DNA from: Liolophura sinensis
Lineage: Eukaryota; Mollusca; Polyplacophora; Chitonida; Chitonidae
Assembly (NCBI RefSeq): GCF_032854445.1
Contig: NC_088302.1
Coordinates: 51,182,046 to 51,246,045, forward strand
DNA length: 64,000 bases
Direction: 5' to 3'
The position numbers and the translations under genes were made by a program. Shown here piece by piece: positions 40,578-49,878 of the stretch. How positions within the stretch are numbered: the stretch's first letter is position 1; every line of letters starts with the position of its first letter. The notes under the pieces are model-generated. The model made no database searches. It was not told where the DNA came from and worked only from the letters and a program-made list of their open reading frames with translations.

Positions 40578-40757
40578 CAGTCGAGTTCGATCCTCAGGAG
40601 TATGACCCGAGGCCGTAACAAGATTCTCTTCCGTCAAGGTGTTTTCTGCGGGAAGTGAGCGCCGATCGTCGGAAGACTTTCTCGCATGAAGAAATTTGTC
40701 TTTGTCCTTAAAATAAAGGAGAGCAGCGCAGAGAGTATGATTCAACACGATCACCAT
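40578..40757 (-). CDS. Candidate first coding exon of the minus-strand host gene
   Basis: An ATG at 40,757 opens 60 codons up to a consensus donor CGACTG|GTAAGTTTG. The peptide starts MVIVLNHTLCAALLYF, a hydrophobic stretch that could be a signal or anchor, and continues as a charged, probably disordered segment (KDKDKFLHARKSSDDRR). Sequence just upstream is richer in CpG than the introns, as expected near a promoter. It probably belongs to the PDE2A-like gene because of strand and position, although the N-termini of these enzymes are poorly conserved and cannot confirm this. Confidence 0.5.
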
Positions 40758-41000
40758 GTTTCCATCAAATAGTATGTCAAGAACTCTATCAAAACTGTCC
40801 CCTTGACATTCTTCGACGATCGAAGTGCTTCGACATCGACTGTTTATGGTACACCCAACATAGTCGTATTTAGCGCGTTACTACGCATGTGCATACCTGA
40901 TTCCCATGCGCCCACATGAAACTGTTGTCCGGTACCTCGATAAATGTAAACGTGTGCCCACCTAGGGTAAACATGTTGGATTCTCCGATAACCTGGTTTC
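40758..41000 (-). promoter_or_regulatory. Probable promoter and 5' UTR region of the minus-strand gene
   Basis: The sequence upstream of the candidate start codon contains CpG-containing blocks (TTCGACGATCGAAG, TTAGCGCGTTACTACGCATG) in an otherwise CpG-poor surrounding. There is no clear TATA box. This is inferred from position and composition only. Confidence 0.3.
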
Positions 41001-43377
41001 AATATCCACATTTCTCAGTCTAATGTATATGTATCAGGATTAATATATGGTTCATATCGCGTCTTCCCATGCATCCGCCATCTAACTGCCAATATTTACG
41101 GCCACGGGAACAGGGTGCCTTGGTTAATACACACATCAGCGTCTCATCAACCTATCGCTTGCTTCGTCACCTGTCAATAGGCACAATCCTTAGTAGCATT
41201 ATAAATTAATATATGCATTATGTCGCTGTGTGCCGACTATCCACTGGTTAATTGCTGGCATATTATCATACGAATAGTACAAACTGTAAGATATATAAGT
41301 GACGAGACATTCATACGCCTACACCTACCCAGCCAACATAAAGCATATCATGGTGGTCCTAACCGTGGTTCAGGATATATATCTCTTGCAGCTGTATTTT
41401 AACTAGGAACCTTCATGACAAAACAACAGAAGAGCAAAGCTTATAAATTTGCGTTTTAAATGTAGACCACCATTTGTTCTCAACATATGCATGTATACTT
41501 ACGCTTAATTATATAGGCCTATATAGGCTACGCATAGTCTTATACACAGTTGTCGCATGTAAAACTGAAGCAAGAACTGATGCTAGTGAATCCTGCATAA
41601 ATGCGGAGTCCCACGCGAACTACCTTGTACTGGGCGTGGCCCTCAATATACGTAAACATATGAGGAACGTATAGTGTTTTCATTTTATATATCTGACACA
41701 TACATAATCCACCTAACATGAAGAGTAATACCAGTATTTTAATACAGACCAACGCTACATGTATAGGCTATATATACATGTACGCGCCCAGAAAGAAAAA
41801 AATTGCATTTTTATTGCAGCCGTAATTCTCACAGTTATAATGTTCACGTATAAATTTATACCAGTGGGACGAGTATTAAATTTATTATTTGTGGATGGTA
41901 TAGACAATAGACTGGATGAATTCAGGTATTTATTGATCGACGGCTACATCATATACCTTTATAATGATACGCCTCAAGTGCTCTATATGTATATGTATAC
42001 AGCAGATCTATATATACATGTTCGAAGCGGCCGTAGGAACATAAATCTTCCCGTCTGGTGAAGTTCTATACCATGGAAACGAACACCAAGTATTTAATTA
42101 TATATTTACATTTATTTTTGCCCTTTTATATTCCCGGATATATGGAAGCCATTGGAGTTACCTAAATTATTGATAGTCAATGGACCTCCCTGAAGCATTG
42201 ACGTCACGCACTACGCTACATGACGCAAACCGAAGACGGGCTTGCAGGCCTGTGCTTTTTTTATATTTATCGAATGTTTTATTCCGATTATACATATAGA
42301 TAGAACGATTCACATTTCATGCTGGCTGACAGCGCTGTACACACTGTACCGGTATGTTTAATTCGCGTGATTATTTTGTCTTCATCCTGGATGGATTTTG
42401 CAAACGATTTTGCATTCAAGTATTCAGGCTTTTTTATATAGAAAGGTTTCGGTAGCCCCCCCCATCAACACACTGTACGCCACTGATAAATGGTAACATC
42501 CATGGACTTCATCTTGTCCATGCATACAGGCGATAGCCTATATATGTACATATATATCTATGTATATCTAGTCTGACGGCATCGCAGAGAGCAACATTTA
42601 ACCAAATAGTTTGTTGTGATCTAGAGGCTTATATACCTCAATAACAGCTATGATGATAGATTTTTTTTGCTTTTTTTTCTAACACTGTTTTTTTTGCAGT
42701 GTTGTTTGTTTCTCGTTGATTTGTACAGCACACCGGAAGTCCTCATGATTCTGGCTGCTATACATATATATTCCCTGAAGGAGGTTTGGATTTCCTCACT
42801 GATATGTTACCCGTATACACGTGTTTTCGTGTTCGACATTTCCATGTACTTGATGCAGTTTGTATGTTATTTCATTGCAAACTTCCTCATCAGTATCTTC
42901 CCTGTACGTCGCACTAGGCCATAAATGCCACATCTGCGGGCATGCGCATTATCAGTGTAAATTCATATCGGAGTAAATTAACATGGGGTACTTTGAAAAA
43001 TGTATACATGTAAGCTCTAATATCTTTTACCCTAACCCTAACCCACTGCACTGCATGGAGGTTCGTTCCAATAAACGCAAGAGCGATTTGACAAAAAGAT
43101 AGGAGGCGTTACATATGTAAACACTGTTTGAACAATTCAGCAATACACAGAACCGAATCAGTCTGTTGAAGACCCTAAATAATCAAATACAATGTATGAT
43201 TTTCTTTAATGGAACTATTTTGTGTTAGTTACAATAAGTTAAACCCCGAATTAGGACAGCTAATAATTGGCATATTCGCCACCAACAGCCTAGCATTTCT
43301 GTACCAGCATGTATGGGTACTGGCACTTTTTCTTGATTCATGCATCATGAAATCCCATCTACGTGAAAACATATATA

Positions 43378-43520
43378 TATATGATTGGTGTTATACTCCG
43401 TACTCAAGAATATTTCACTAGCACAATGGTAGAAGGAAGCCGGGGAGAGAACGTGGAAAACCCACTACCATACGCAAGTTGCTATCAGACCTTCCCATGT
43501 ACGACCGAAGAGGAAGTAAA
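43378..43520 (-). mobile_element. Truncated tRNA-derived SINE
   Basis: ATGATTGGTGTTATACTCCG, TACTCAAGAATATTTCACTA, GGTAGAAGGAAGCCGGGGAG and CAGACCTTCCCATGTACGAC mark a minus-strand copy lacking its head. It is more diverged than the copy at 26.8 kb. Confidence 0.8.
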
Positions 43521-43589
43521 CATTAGGAAACGAGTACAATTTGTCTTGAGTTGGGTATCCCTTAATTGCATGCCTTTACTGAATTTGGG

Positions 43590-44065
43590 TGTGACTTGAC
43601 TTTACTGGAGTTGGATAAGACTTGATTTTACTGGAGTTGGGTATGGATGACTTTACTGGAGTTGAGCATGACATGACTGTTAAGTATGATTTGACTTTGG
43701 TATGAGTTTTATGGAGTTGGATACAACTTGCCCTGAGTTGGGTACGGCTTGCCTGCAGTTGGGTACGACTTAATTGATTTCATTTGTGTGCGATTTAATT
43801 GACAACAATTTTGTTCCATTTAATTGACAACAGTTTTGTTTGACTTGACTGGAATTGGATATACGACTTGACTGCAGTACGATTTGAATGGACTTGTCAT
43901 GAGGTGCAAGCATCGGTAATGCTATGACTGCTGGTGGGTGTTCGCTATGGTTGTGGTTGGGTACGTCTTGACTGTAATTGGATATGACTAAACTGGAACT
44001 GGGCACGACTTGACTGAAACAGGATACGACTTGATGTGGTGTTGAATAGAACGGAGTTGTGTAAT
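43590..44065. repeat. Degenerate minisatellite, about 30-bp unit
   Basis: Repeated variants of GACTTGACTTTACTGGAGTT followed by GGGTATGA or GGATACGA, for example at about 43,597, 43,627, 43,650, 43,980 and 44,005. Units vary in length and some are disrupted, so it is an old array. Confidence 0.75.
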
Positions 44066-44506
44066 AGTTGAGCATGCATATAGATAAGAAATTAGTCGCA
44101 TACTAGTGTGATTTTTTAAAATACTGGTGTACACACTTCTATATCAGAAGTCAATCACGTATTCCTGGATACGAAACCACGTAGTGTAACTAGCAGAGGA
44201 AACTGACATTTGCTTATAAGAAGAAACAAACAAAGGTTAGGAATTGAGGGAGTAGCTATACTAGTTTATTTACATTCCCATTTTCGTAAGGTATATTTGA
44301 AGTATGTGACAAACTACTAGGGACATAAATTAACTAGTAGCCGCAGAAATTCCTCTGCTATATAAATCCCCTATTACAAAAATTAACTATTCCAGAAATT
44401 AGCTATCTACAGAAAGCAACTACTACAGAAACTAGCTATGTACAGAAATTAATTATATCTACAGATGTTCAGTACTTCAGAACCTCATGTTACAGAAACC
44501 CCTGCT

Positions 44507-44705
44507 TTAGAGCATTCATGCCACCATCTGGCATCCTCAAGGAGAGCATCTGCGCTCTGGCCACATGAAGTCCAGGCTGAGGACCAGGACTGTCGATCTT
44601 CTTCACATCCCCGGTATCATCATTAACAATCAGCCACTGACCATTTCACCAGAGAGATACACACAGGATCCAAAATCACTACTGATTCTGATCTTCATGT
44701 AGATT
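44507..44705 (-). pseudogene. Coding-like fragment of unknown origin
   Basis: On the minus strand an open run ending in a stop at about 44,507 reads NGQWLIVNDDTGDVKKIDSP, then GPQPGLHVARAQM and MPDGGMNAL. The composition looks protein-coding and is richer in GC than its surroundings. A stop precedes it, and the reading frame appears to continue upstream in another frame, so it is broken. I do not recognise the family; it may be a piece of a transposable element. Confidence 0.35.
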
Positions 44706-45417
44706 CATATATAATCAGTGGACAGAATCGATGTCCCCAAGCCCACCTGAGTACTTAAATTCAACCAGGAACTAAACTTCAACCTAACATGAATTTATAG
44801 TAAGTATTAAAATTGACATCCCAAAAGGATTGTTCTTTGACCATCACATCTAACATATCCTTGTCCCTGAAGAATGACACCAGCTAAGGCGTGTCCCGAC
44901 TGGACCTAAGGTCATATGAGTTCAGGGGAGTCCGCTGATCGCCCACTGGACATCTGTTTTTTTTTTTATATTACCAGCTAGTTACATTCCCTGAACACAG
45001 TACAGTGCTCTGGAGCCTCTAATATTCAGGCAGAACTACACTTTACCTGTTACACATGTATTATACCTAAGGCTGTAAATATACACTATACGGATTCATA
45101 TGCATTATACCTAATGCATATAAATGCATATATACTAGATGTTTCATGGAAGAAATTGGTCAACTATATGTATACCATGGCACTTACGTGTCGAAGTTAG
45201 GGAACCCAGATTTGGATATGTAAGTTACAGATACCACAAAGACGGCCAAGGCTGAATGATCATCTAGCTCAGACGGTAACTGACTTACACAGTGGTTTCA
45301 TTGATTGGCAAGGGTAATTCGTTTCATGAAATCGTCGTTTTAGCGACTAAAGTCGGGCGAATTTTTTTAAATATTAATTTTACTGTAATAAATACGTATG
45401 CGGCGCTCATGTATTGA

Positions 45418-45422
45418 CTTGT
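45418..45422. repeat. Polinton target-site duplication, left copy (CTTGT)
   Basis: CTTGT directly abuts the left terminus and recurs at 56,232-56,236. The right copy is followed by A. A 6-bp CTTGTA duplication, the usual Polinton length, fits if one A was lost or shared at the left junction (CTTGTAGTAG). Confidence 0.8.
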
Positions 45423-45671
45423 AGTAGTATACAGAGTATAGGTTCTGGATCACCCTCCCCTTGGCAAATAGAGGCTCCCAGCCTCATTTCGTGAAAAGAT
45501 ATTAACGCCAGTAGTATACACAACGCCGGTTCTGGCGCACCCTCCCCTTGGCAAATAGAGGCTCCCAGCACCCATTCCCTTCCCTGCTTCTGGGGGTAGT
45601 ATACACACAATAGGTTCTGGCGCACCCTCCCCTAGGGGCCCTCCCCAGAACAAAATAGAGGCCCCCAGCCT
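45423..45671 (+). repeat. Polinton left terminal inverted repeat
   Basis: About 249 bp, matching the right terminus in reverse complement. It is built of three tandem subrepeats starting at 45,424, 45,511 and 45,596. Each begins GTAGTATACA, continues GGTTCTGGCGCACCCTCCCC (first copy GGATCACC) and ends AATAGAGGCTCCCAGC or similar. The period is 85-87 bp. Confidence 0.93.
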
Positions 45672-45738
45672 CATTTCGTGAAAGATATAAGCATATTAGC
45701 TCACCCTCGGCCGCACCCTTTTCTTGGGACCATCCCCA

Positions 45739-46100
45739 CCGGCCCGGATAGCACAGTTGGTAGAGCGTCCGCTTCGGGACCGGTAGATCCAGGATCAATC
45801 CTTGATCGAGTCACACCTAAGACTTTAAAAGAGGAAGTTGTAACTTCCTCGCTTGGCGTTCAGCATGAAGGGGATAGTGCAACGACTGGTTGACCCGTAT
45901 CAGTATAATGGCTCGGGCGGGGCGGCTTACTTGCCTTCGGTAAGTCGTCTCAGTGAAGCAGCACTAAATAAAAGAGCGGTGGAAATCCGTCCTGCATCAA
46001 GGAGGCACATTACACGTACATGCACCCTAATGATTCCTTCGTCGTCATATGACTGAAAAATTGTTGAGTACGACGTTAAACCCCAAGCACTCACTCACCC
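45739..46100 (+). mobile_element. Second-family tRNA-derived SINE nested in the Polinton
   Basis: A 362-bp SINE with box A-like TAGCACAGTTGGTAGAGCG and box B-like GGTAGATCCAGGATCAATCC. The body has CTTGCCTTCGGTAAGTCG, and the 3' end has CATATGACTGAAAAATTGTT and CGACGTTAAACCCCAAGCAC. It is flanked by a perfect 16-bp duplication, CTTGGGACCATCCCCA (45,723-45,738 and 46,101-46,116). It lies between the left terminus and the first gene and does not break a recognisable gene. Confidence 0.93.
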
Positions 46101-46148
46101 CTTGGGACCATCCCCAGAACATCATTCGGAAATAGCGTTTTTCAGCTC

Positions 46149-46823
46149 TTACCGAGCTAGTTTTCGGCCGCGATCTATGAGCTGTTTTTTCGTGCTTTCA
46201 TCGATCTCTACGGCGTTGAATGCCTTACGAGACTTTGCGCGTATCTCCTGCTTCAGATAAGAGTAGTTCTTGAGCTCCTGAACGACTTGCTTGAACTCTA
46301 CGTCCGAAATAACACCATCAGATAATGCCGTAGATACCTGCACACGGATGCTATTAAGTTTGGCCTCAGCCAGCAGCCGTATATCGTTATGTTTCTTGGC
46401 CTTTGCGTGAAGTCGGCGGCTAACGAATTTTCCGGCGACATTTAAGACACCGCAAGCTAGGGCCGCAGCTTCCATGGCCAAGACATCAGGGGCTGCAATT
46501 ATTGTTGAGAGTAGTCCCACGCCTGCAACCCCTAGTCCCAAACCGGCCGTGAGCATGGCCGAATCAAGGGCCTCGGCGGCTAAGACACCGCGCCAGTACT
46601 TTTTGTACAAGGCCCGACGGAGATCTCGCTCAGATTCAAGCTGATTCTGTATTTCGCTGATATACTGCAGACGATGGGCGTGCGCCACGGCCTCCGGCGG
46701 CGCGGTCGGGGGGTTTTCAACCATAATCGTCGTGGCCAAGGGATGGTCATCCGTAATCGTCGGCGCCGCGCCCTCCGGCGGCAAGGGGTTTTCATCCGTG
46801 ATCGTCGGGTACAGTCGTCCCAT
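46149..46823 (-). CDS. Polinton small hydrophobic-hairpin protein, intact, function unknown
   Basis: 224 codons and fully open. Residues 6-44 are Pro/Thr-rich and contain imperfect TITD(E/D) repeats. Residues 50-75 are helical and charged. Residues 91-110 and 114-134 are two Gly/Ala-rich hydrophobic segments suited to a membrane hairpin. The remainder is a lysine-rich helical region with VSTALSDGVISDVEF at about 163-177 and a conserved-looking VEIDESTKKQLIDRGRKLAR C-terminus. From memory, proteins with the same hairpin and C-terminal pattern occur beside Polinton capsid genes in other invertebrate genomes; no function is known to me. A capsid- or membrane-associated role is inference. The start could be further downstream, since the repeat-rich N-terminus is unusual. 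It is the first gene inside the left terminus and one of three still open. Confidence 0.7.
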   Translation of the reverse strand: MGRLYPTITDENPLPPEGAAPTITDDHPLATTIMVENPPTAPPEAVAHAHRLQYISEIQNQLESERDLRRALYKKYWRGVLAAEALDSAMLTAGLGLGVAGVGLLSTIIAAPDVLAMEAAALACGVLNVAGKFVSRRLHAKAKKHNDIRLLAEAKLNSIRVQVSTALSDGVISDVEFKQVVQELKNYSYLKQEIRAKSRKAFNAVEIDESTKKQLIDRGRKLAR

Positions 46824-46902
46824 ATTGTCCGTCCTAACGAATCAATAACGTCGGACAACTTTAAATGGTCCTCGTGACTACTAACACGAAAGCGGCGAAG
46901 TC

Positions 46903-47641
46903 TTATACCGGATAGATTACCCCGAAATTTGAAGTCTCCGCCATGCCGATTCGTATACCCTCGAGAGAGCTCTTGATGATTGGTATCCCCTGGGCCTGTA
47001 TTTTGATCATAATTCGGAGATCCTTTCCATCGTGATTTGCAGACCACTTTAGCTTCACCCCGGTAATCAAGTTGGTAGTGCTACGAGAGGCCGTGCCAAG
47101 TATGATGTCGAAGATAAGTGCAGATCCAGAGTTTTCTCGTAGTGTGTCATTAAAATAGGTTTGCGCGTTAAGACGCACGGTCTCTACACCCGGCGCCGCA
47201 GTTAGTGTGAAGTAACCTCCTCCTTCTATAGCTATATGACAGGCGCTGGTTGGTACGAACGACACCAAAGAGGCTCCGGAGTTGAAAACTTTTTTCACCT
47301 CGGCCCCGGTGGTCTGGACCGACATCGGGGTCACCTTCACATCTATCAACCAAACAGAGTCGCGAGCTCTGGCAAGAACAAAGCGGTCTTCAAGGCGAAT
47401 TAATGAGAGTTTTTGTTCTTCAATCACCTCAGACGGCCAGCATACAGACATTGTAGTAGCCCGTCGGCACTTCAACATGTTTGCCATCAAGCACGAAGCC
47501 CACTCCGGAGGGGATATTTTCCCAGGCCGGGTAGAATGTTATCTCGCGAAGGGCGGTTTTAATGCGGCCGTCGAGGTTGTTAAGAGCATGAGGCAGCGTG
47601 TGCTGTGCCCCATTTAGAATGTCAGTCAATGTGATGAACAT
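46903..47641 (-). pseudogene. Putative Polinton minor capsid (jelly-roll) protein, frameshifted
   Basis: Two minus-strand frames together cover one gene. The N-terminal part starts at ATG 47,641 (MFITLTDILNG) and has alternating beta-type hydrophobics and an HVEVPTGYYNVC motif. The second part (47.43-46.90 kb) is beta-rich and ends at 46,903. The break lies near 47,430-47,440, where the first frame hits a stop and the second continues with EVIEEQKLSLIRLEDRF. Length of about 245 residues and beta-rich composition suit a penton-like single jelly-roll protein that would occupy the capsid vertices, but I cannot confirm the fold by eye. Its start codon lies 10 bases from that of the divergent plus-strand gene. 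Confidence 0.5.
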
Positions 47642-47651
47642 CTTAGCCACG

Positions 47652-48765
47652 ATGAACAGCGAGGAGTACAGGTTCAATAGAGAGGCCACTTACAAGGCCG
47701 GGGCATTTCATAGTATCCAAACCCACGCAGAGCAGCTCACGCGCTTTGACATCTACGTCCATGAAAAGAAGGCCTTTCCCGTCCAGTTCACAGATGTATT
47801 GGCCAAGTACCGGCTGCCAAAGATAACCAGCAATATCATTATTCGGGCCTGGAACAACAATCCTATGCAATTCTGGCAGAACCAAGTGAACTTCGCGGTC
47901 TGGTGCGCAACCACGGGCTGTGGCGTCTCTGCAAAAGACCATCTTCTCGCCTCCGACCAACGAATAAGGGCCCTGTACACGTTCCATGTGTATTACCAAG
48001 TTACGCGGATCTTGGAAGAGATCCAGGCCCCCCTGCCGCAAGACAGAGCGTGGGCGACATTCAAAAACCCCTACAACGAGAGGGCCTATGAGAGGATTTG
48101 TAGGGAGTTAAGCGTAGATGGGCACACAGACTGGAGGAGCAGGGGGGCGGCGTTCATTCATACAAATCCCAAGGATTCACGCAGCCGGGCGTAAAGCGCC
48201 TAAACGATTCCATCCGGACATACGTGTGGGTTGTTTTAGGCGCCCAAGCGCAAACAAGGGCGCGTATTCTAGGCACGGGCACAGCCTTCGACGCGCAAAA
48301 ACGGTTTGCCGGGAACGTTGAAGACGCTATTTCCTCTCTGATCGACCTTCCGTCTGCAATCAAACGCTACCAGGACGTGCTACAGTATGCCGGGAGCGCT
48401 GTAGACTTTGTGTATGGCATAGGCCTATATATGGCCCCCAGCGACATGCTTCTGCAGATCGGCCATGTGGCGAACTACAACAACAAAATCGTCGTGGCCA
48501 CAGAGGACCAGAAGCTAGGCGCCAAGGAGGGTGTGAACGCTAAAGTGCCGCCCACTTTACACAAGCGCCCACCTTCCCACGGGATCGTTGAGGCACAAAA
48601 AAGCGTCCCACCACCCACCGCGCGCGTTCAGGATGTTGCAGCGCGCAGCAAAGCGGCTGAAGAACCCCTATTTCCAAAAAAAAAAAGAATCACGATGCGG
48701 AGAAGACAGCCATCGTCGTCGCTGGGGTTGGTATCGGCTTACTGCTGCTGTGGACTATGCGTTAA
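47652..48765 (+). pseudogene. Polinton large unknown protein with C-terminal membrane anchor, deleted and frameshifted
   Basis: The start at 47,652 (MNSEEYRFNREATYKAGAF) opens about 170 codons with an NFAVWCATTGCGVSAKDHL motif. The sequence then jumps frame near 48,145-48,172 and continues with LGAQAQTRARILGTGTAFDA and AIKRYQDVLQYAGSAVDF. A third frame is entered at the A tract near 48,677-48,687 and ends with a hydrophobic VVAGVGIGLLLLW segment and a stop at 48,765. From memory, related proteins in other invertebrate Polintons are about 500-600 residues and contain a central section between these parts, so an internal deletion of roughly 60-80 codons or more is likely at the first jump. The single C-terminal transmembrane segment suggests membrane or virion-envelope contact, which is inference. 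Confidence 0.55.
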
Positions 48766-49854
48766 ATACTTGCGAACAGTCACGAGCATTAGGTCACTTA
48801 CCGCGACGACTAGAGCTCAGACATTATCGGCCAGCCACCCAGCCGCTTTCCCGAGAAGGTTCAGTAGCCAGGACACGATACTGCCAATAATACCCGGAAT
48901 CGCAGCGGCAGCCTTCCTAGCCAGCTTGTCAAGGGTGTGCGACAGGGACTGGAGATGCTTTTTTACCCATTCTTTAAGACCACCCCCGTCGGATGGAGGT
49001 GGCGTTGGCTGGATGCCTCCGCCGGACCCGCCAGTCAGCGCCAACTTTATCGCTAGCCCCAGTGTCGAGATCGCCATCCCAATTGCCGTGAGAATGGAGA
49101 CCACGGTTATTCCCTGCTCCCGGAAGAGGGTGCGGACGCGCTCGGCCAGAGTGGTATCCTTGTGTAGGATGCGATCGATCATCTGCTTGATGCGGCGTAT
49201 TTGCGTGCGCAGGGCTTCGCCCGCTAAAGAGGCTGGTTCAAGCCGGGCCACCCTCTCGTCCTTGAGATTCCTTATCCGGTCTGCGATCCGGCTGCGGGAG
49301 AATTCATCAGGGGCCTCCTCCAAGTTCTGTTTTTGTTTTACGATGTCCTTATCGAGACTTGACAGCTTGGCGAGGTTATTCGCGTGTTCGCCTTCCGAGG
49401 TCTGCAGTGCCTTGTCAAGCCCCAGAAGTTCTCGCATGGGAAGAGGAGGGTCGTTTATTGTTTTCAAGAGCCCCCCCGACCTCACTATCCGTCAAGCTTG
49501 TTTCTAGTGTGTGGACAGCATCAGCGGCCTTTTTCGCTGCTTGGTTTAAATCCTTCAGCCCCATGGTATCTGCTTCGGCGGTCGCGGCACCGAGTTCTGA
49601 ACTCGCTGTCTCCAGGGCTGCGACTGCTGCCGGATGCAACGATGGCTGGATTGTCTTTCTCCAGTTTTCAAAGCCCAGCCCCAGTCGAATAGCATCACTC
49701 CCTCCTTTTTGGTTGGCGATTGATGTGAGGGCTAGCGGTCCACCTGTTCGTTTTCCCTTTCCTTTTCCCTGAGTCTCACTTTCCCTACTTCGCTAATCTC
49801 AAAATTCTTGTAATAGCGTTTGAGACGTTTGGTGGGGAGGCCACCATTAAACAT
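48765..49854 (-). pseudogene. Polinton coiled-coil protein with hydrophobic C-terminal segments, broken
   Basis: The likely start is at 49,854 (MFNGGLPTKRLKRYYKNF). The frame shifts near 49,775-49,790 to a Gly/Lys-rich stretch and an Ala-rich helix (49,640-49,480), then again near 49,460-49,480. The main open part (49,485-48,817) holds a long charged coiled coil (KALQTSEGEHANNLAKLSSL, then IRNLKDERVARLEPASLAGE), FREQGITVVSILTAIGMAIS, a glycine-proline linker (GGSGGGIQPTPPPSDGGG) and a second hydrophobic amphipathic segment AAIPGIIGSIVSWLLNLLGK. A premature TGA at 48,817-48,819 removes a final hydrophobic tail whose frame stays open behind it. I recall this architecture from other invertebrate Polintons but know no function. 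The amphipathic Gly/Ile/Leu segments could be membrane-active, which is inference. It starts 24 bases from the divergent capsid gene. Confidence 0.55.
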
Positions 49855-49878
49855 TGCAAGGTAAACCTTCAATACACA

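Larger units (their letters stand above)
41001..45417. other. Intergenic DNA left of the Polinton
   Basis: No host gene is recognised. It contains a SINE fragment (43.38-43.52 kb), a degenerate minisatellite (43.59-44.06 kb), a short AGAAATTAGCTA-type repeat (44.34-44.48 kb) and a coding-like fragment at 44.5-44.7 kb. Two and a half telomere-like CCCTAA units at 43,030-43,046 are too short to be meaningful. Confidence 0.5.

Noticed and set aside
43030-43046. Telomere-like CCCTAA repeats
   Set aside because: Only about two and a half units, so not a telomeric array or an interstitial telomere block.
45760-45815. Possible tRNA gene inside the Polinton
   Set aside because: Same reason: it is the tRNA-derived head of the nested SINE.
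48224-49507. 427-codon plus-strand open frame, the longest in the window
   Set aside because: Only its first part (to about 48,680) is the real large-protein gene. The rest is antisense to the minus-strand coiled-coil gene and has a Ser/Arg/Cys-rich shadow composition.
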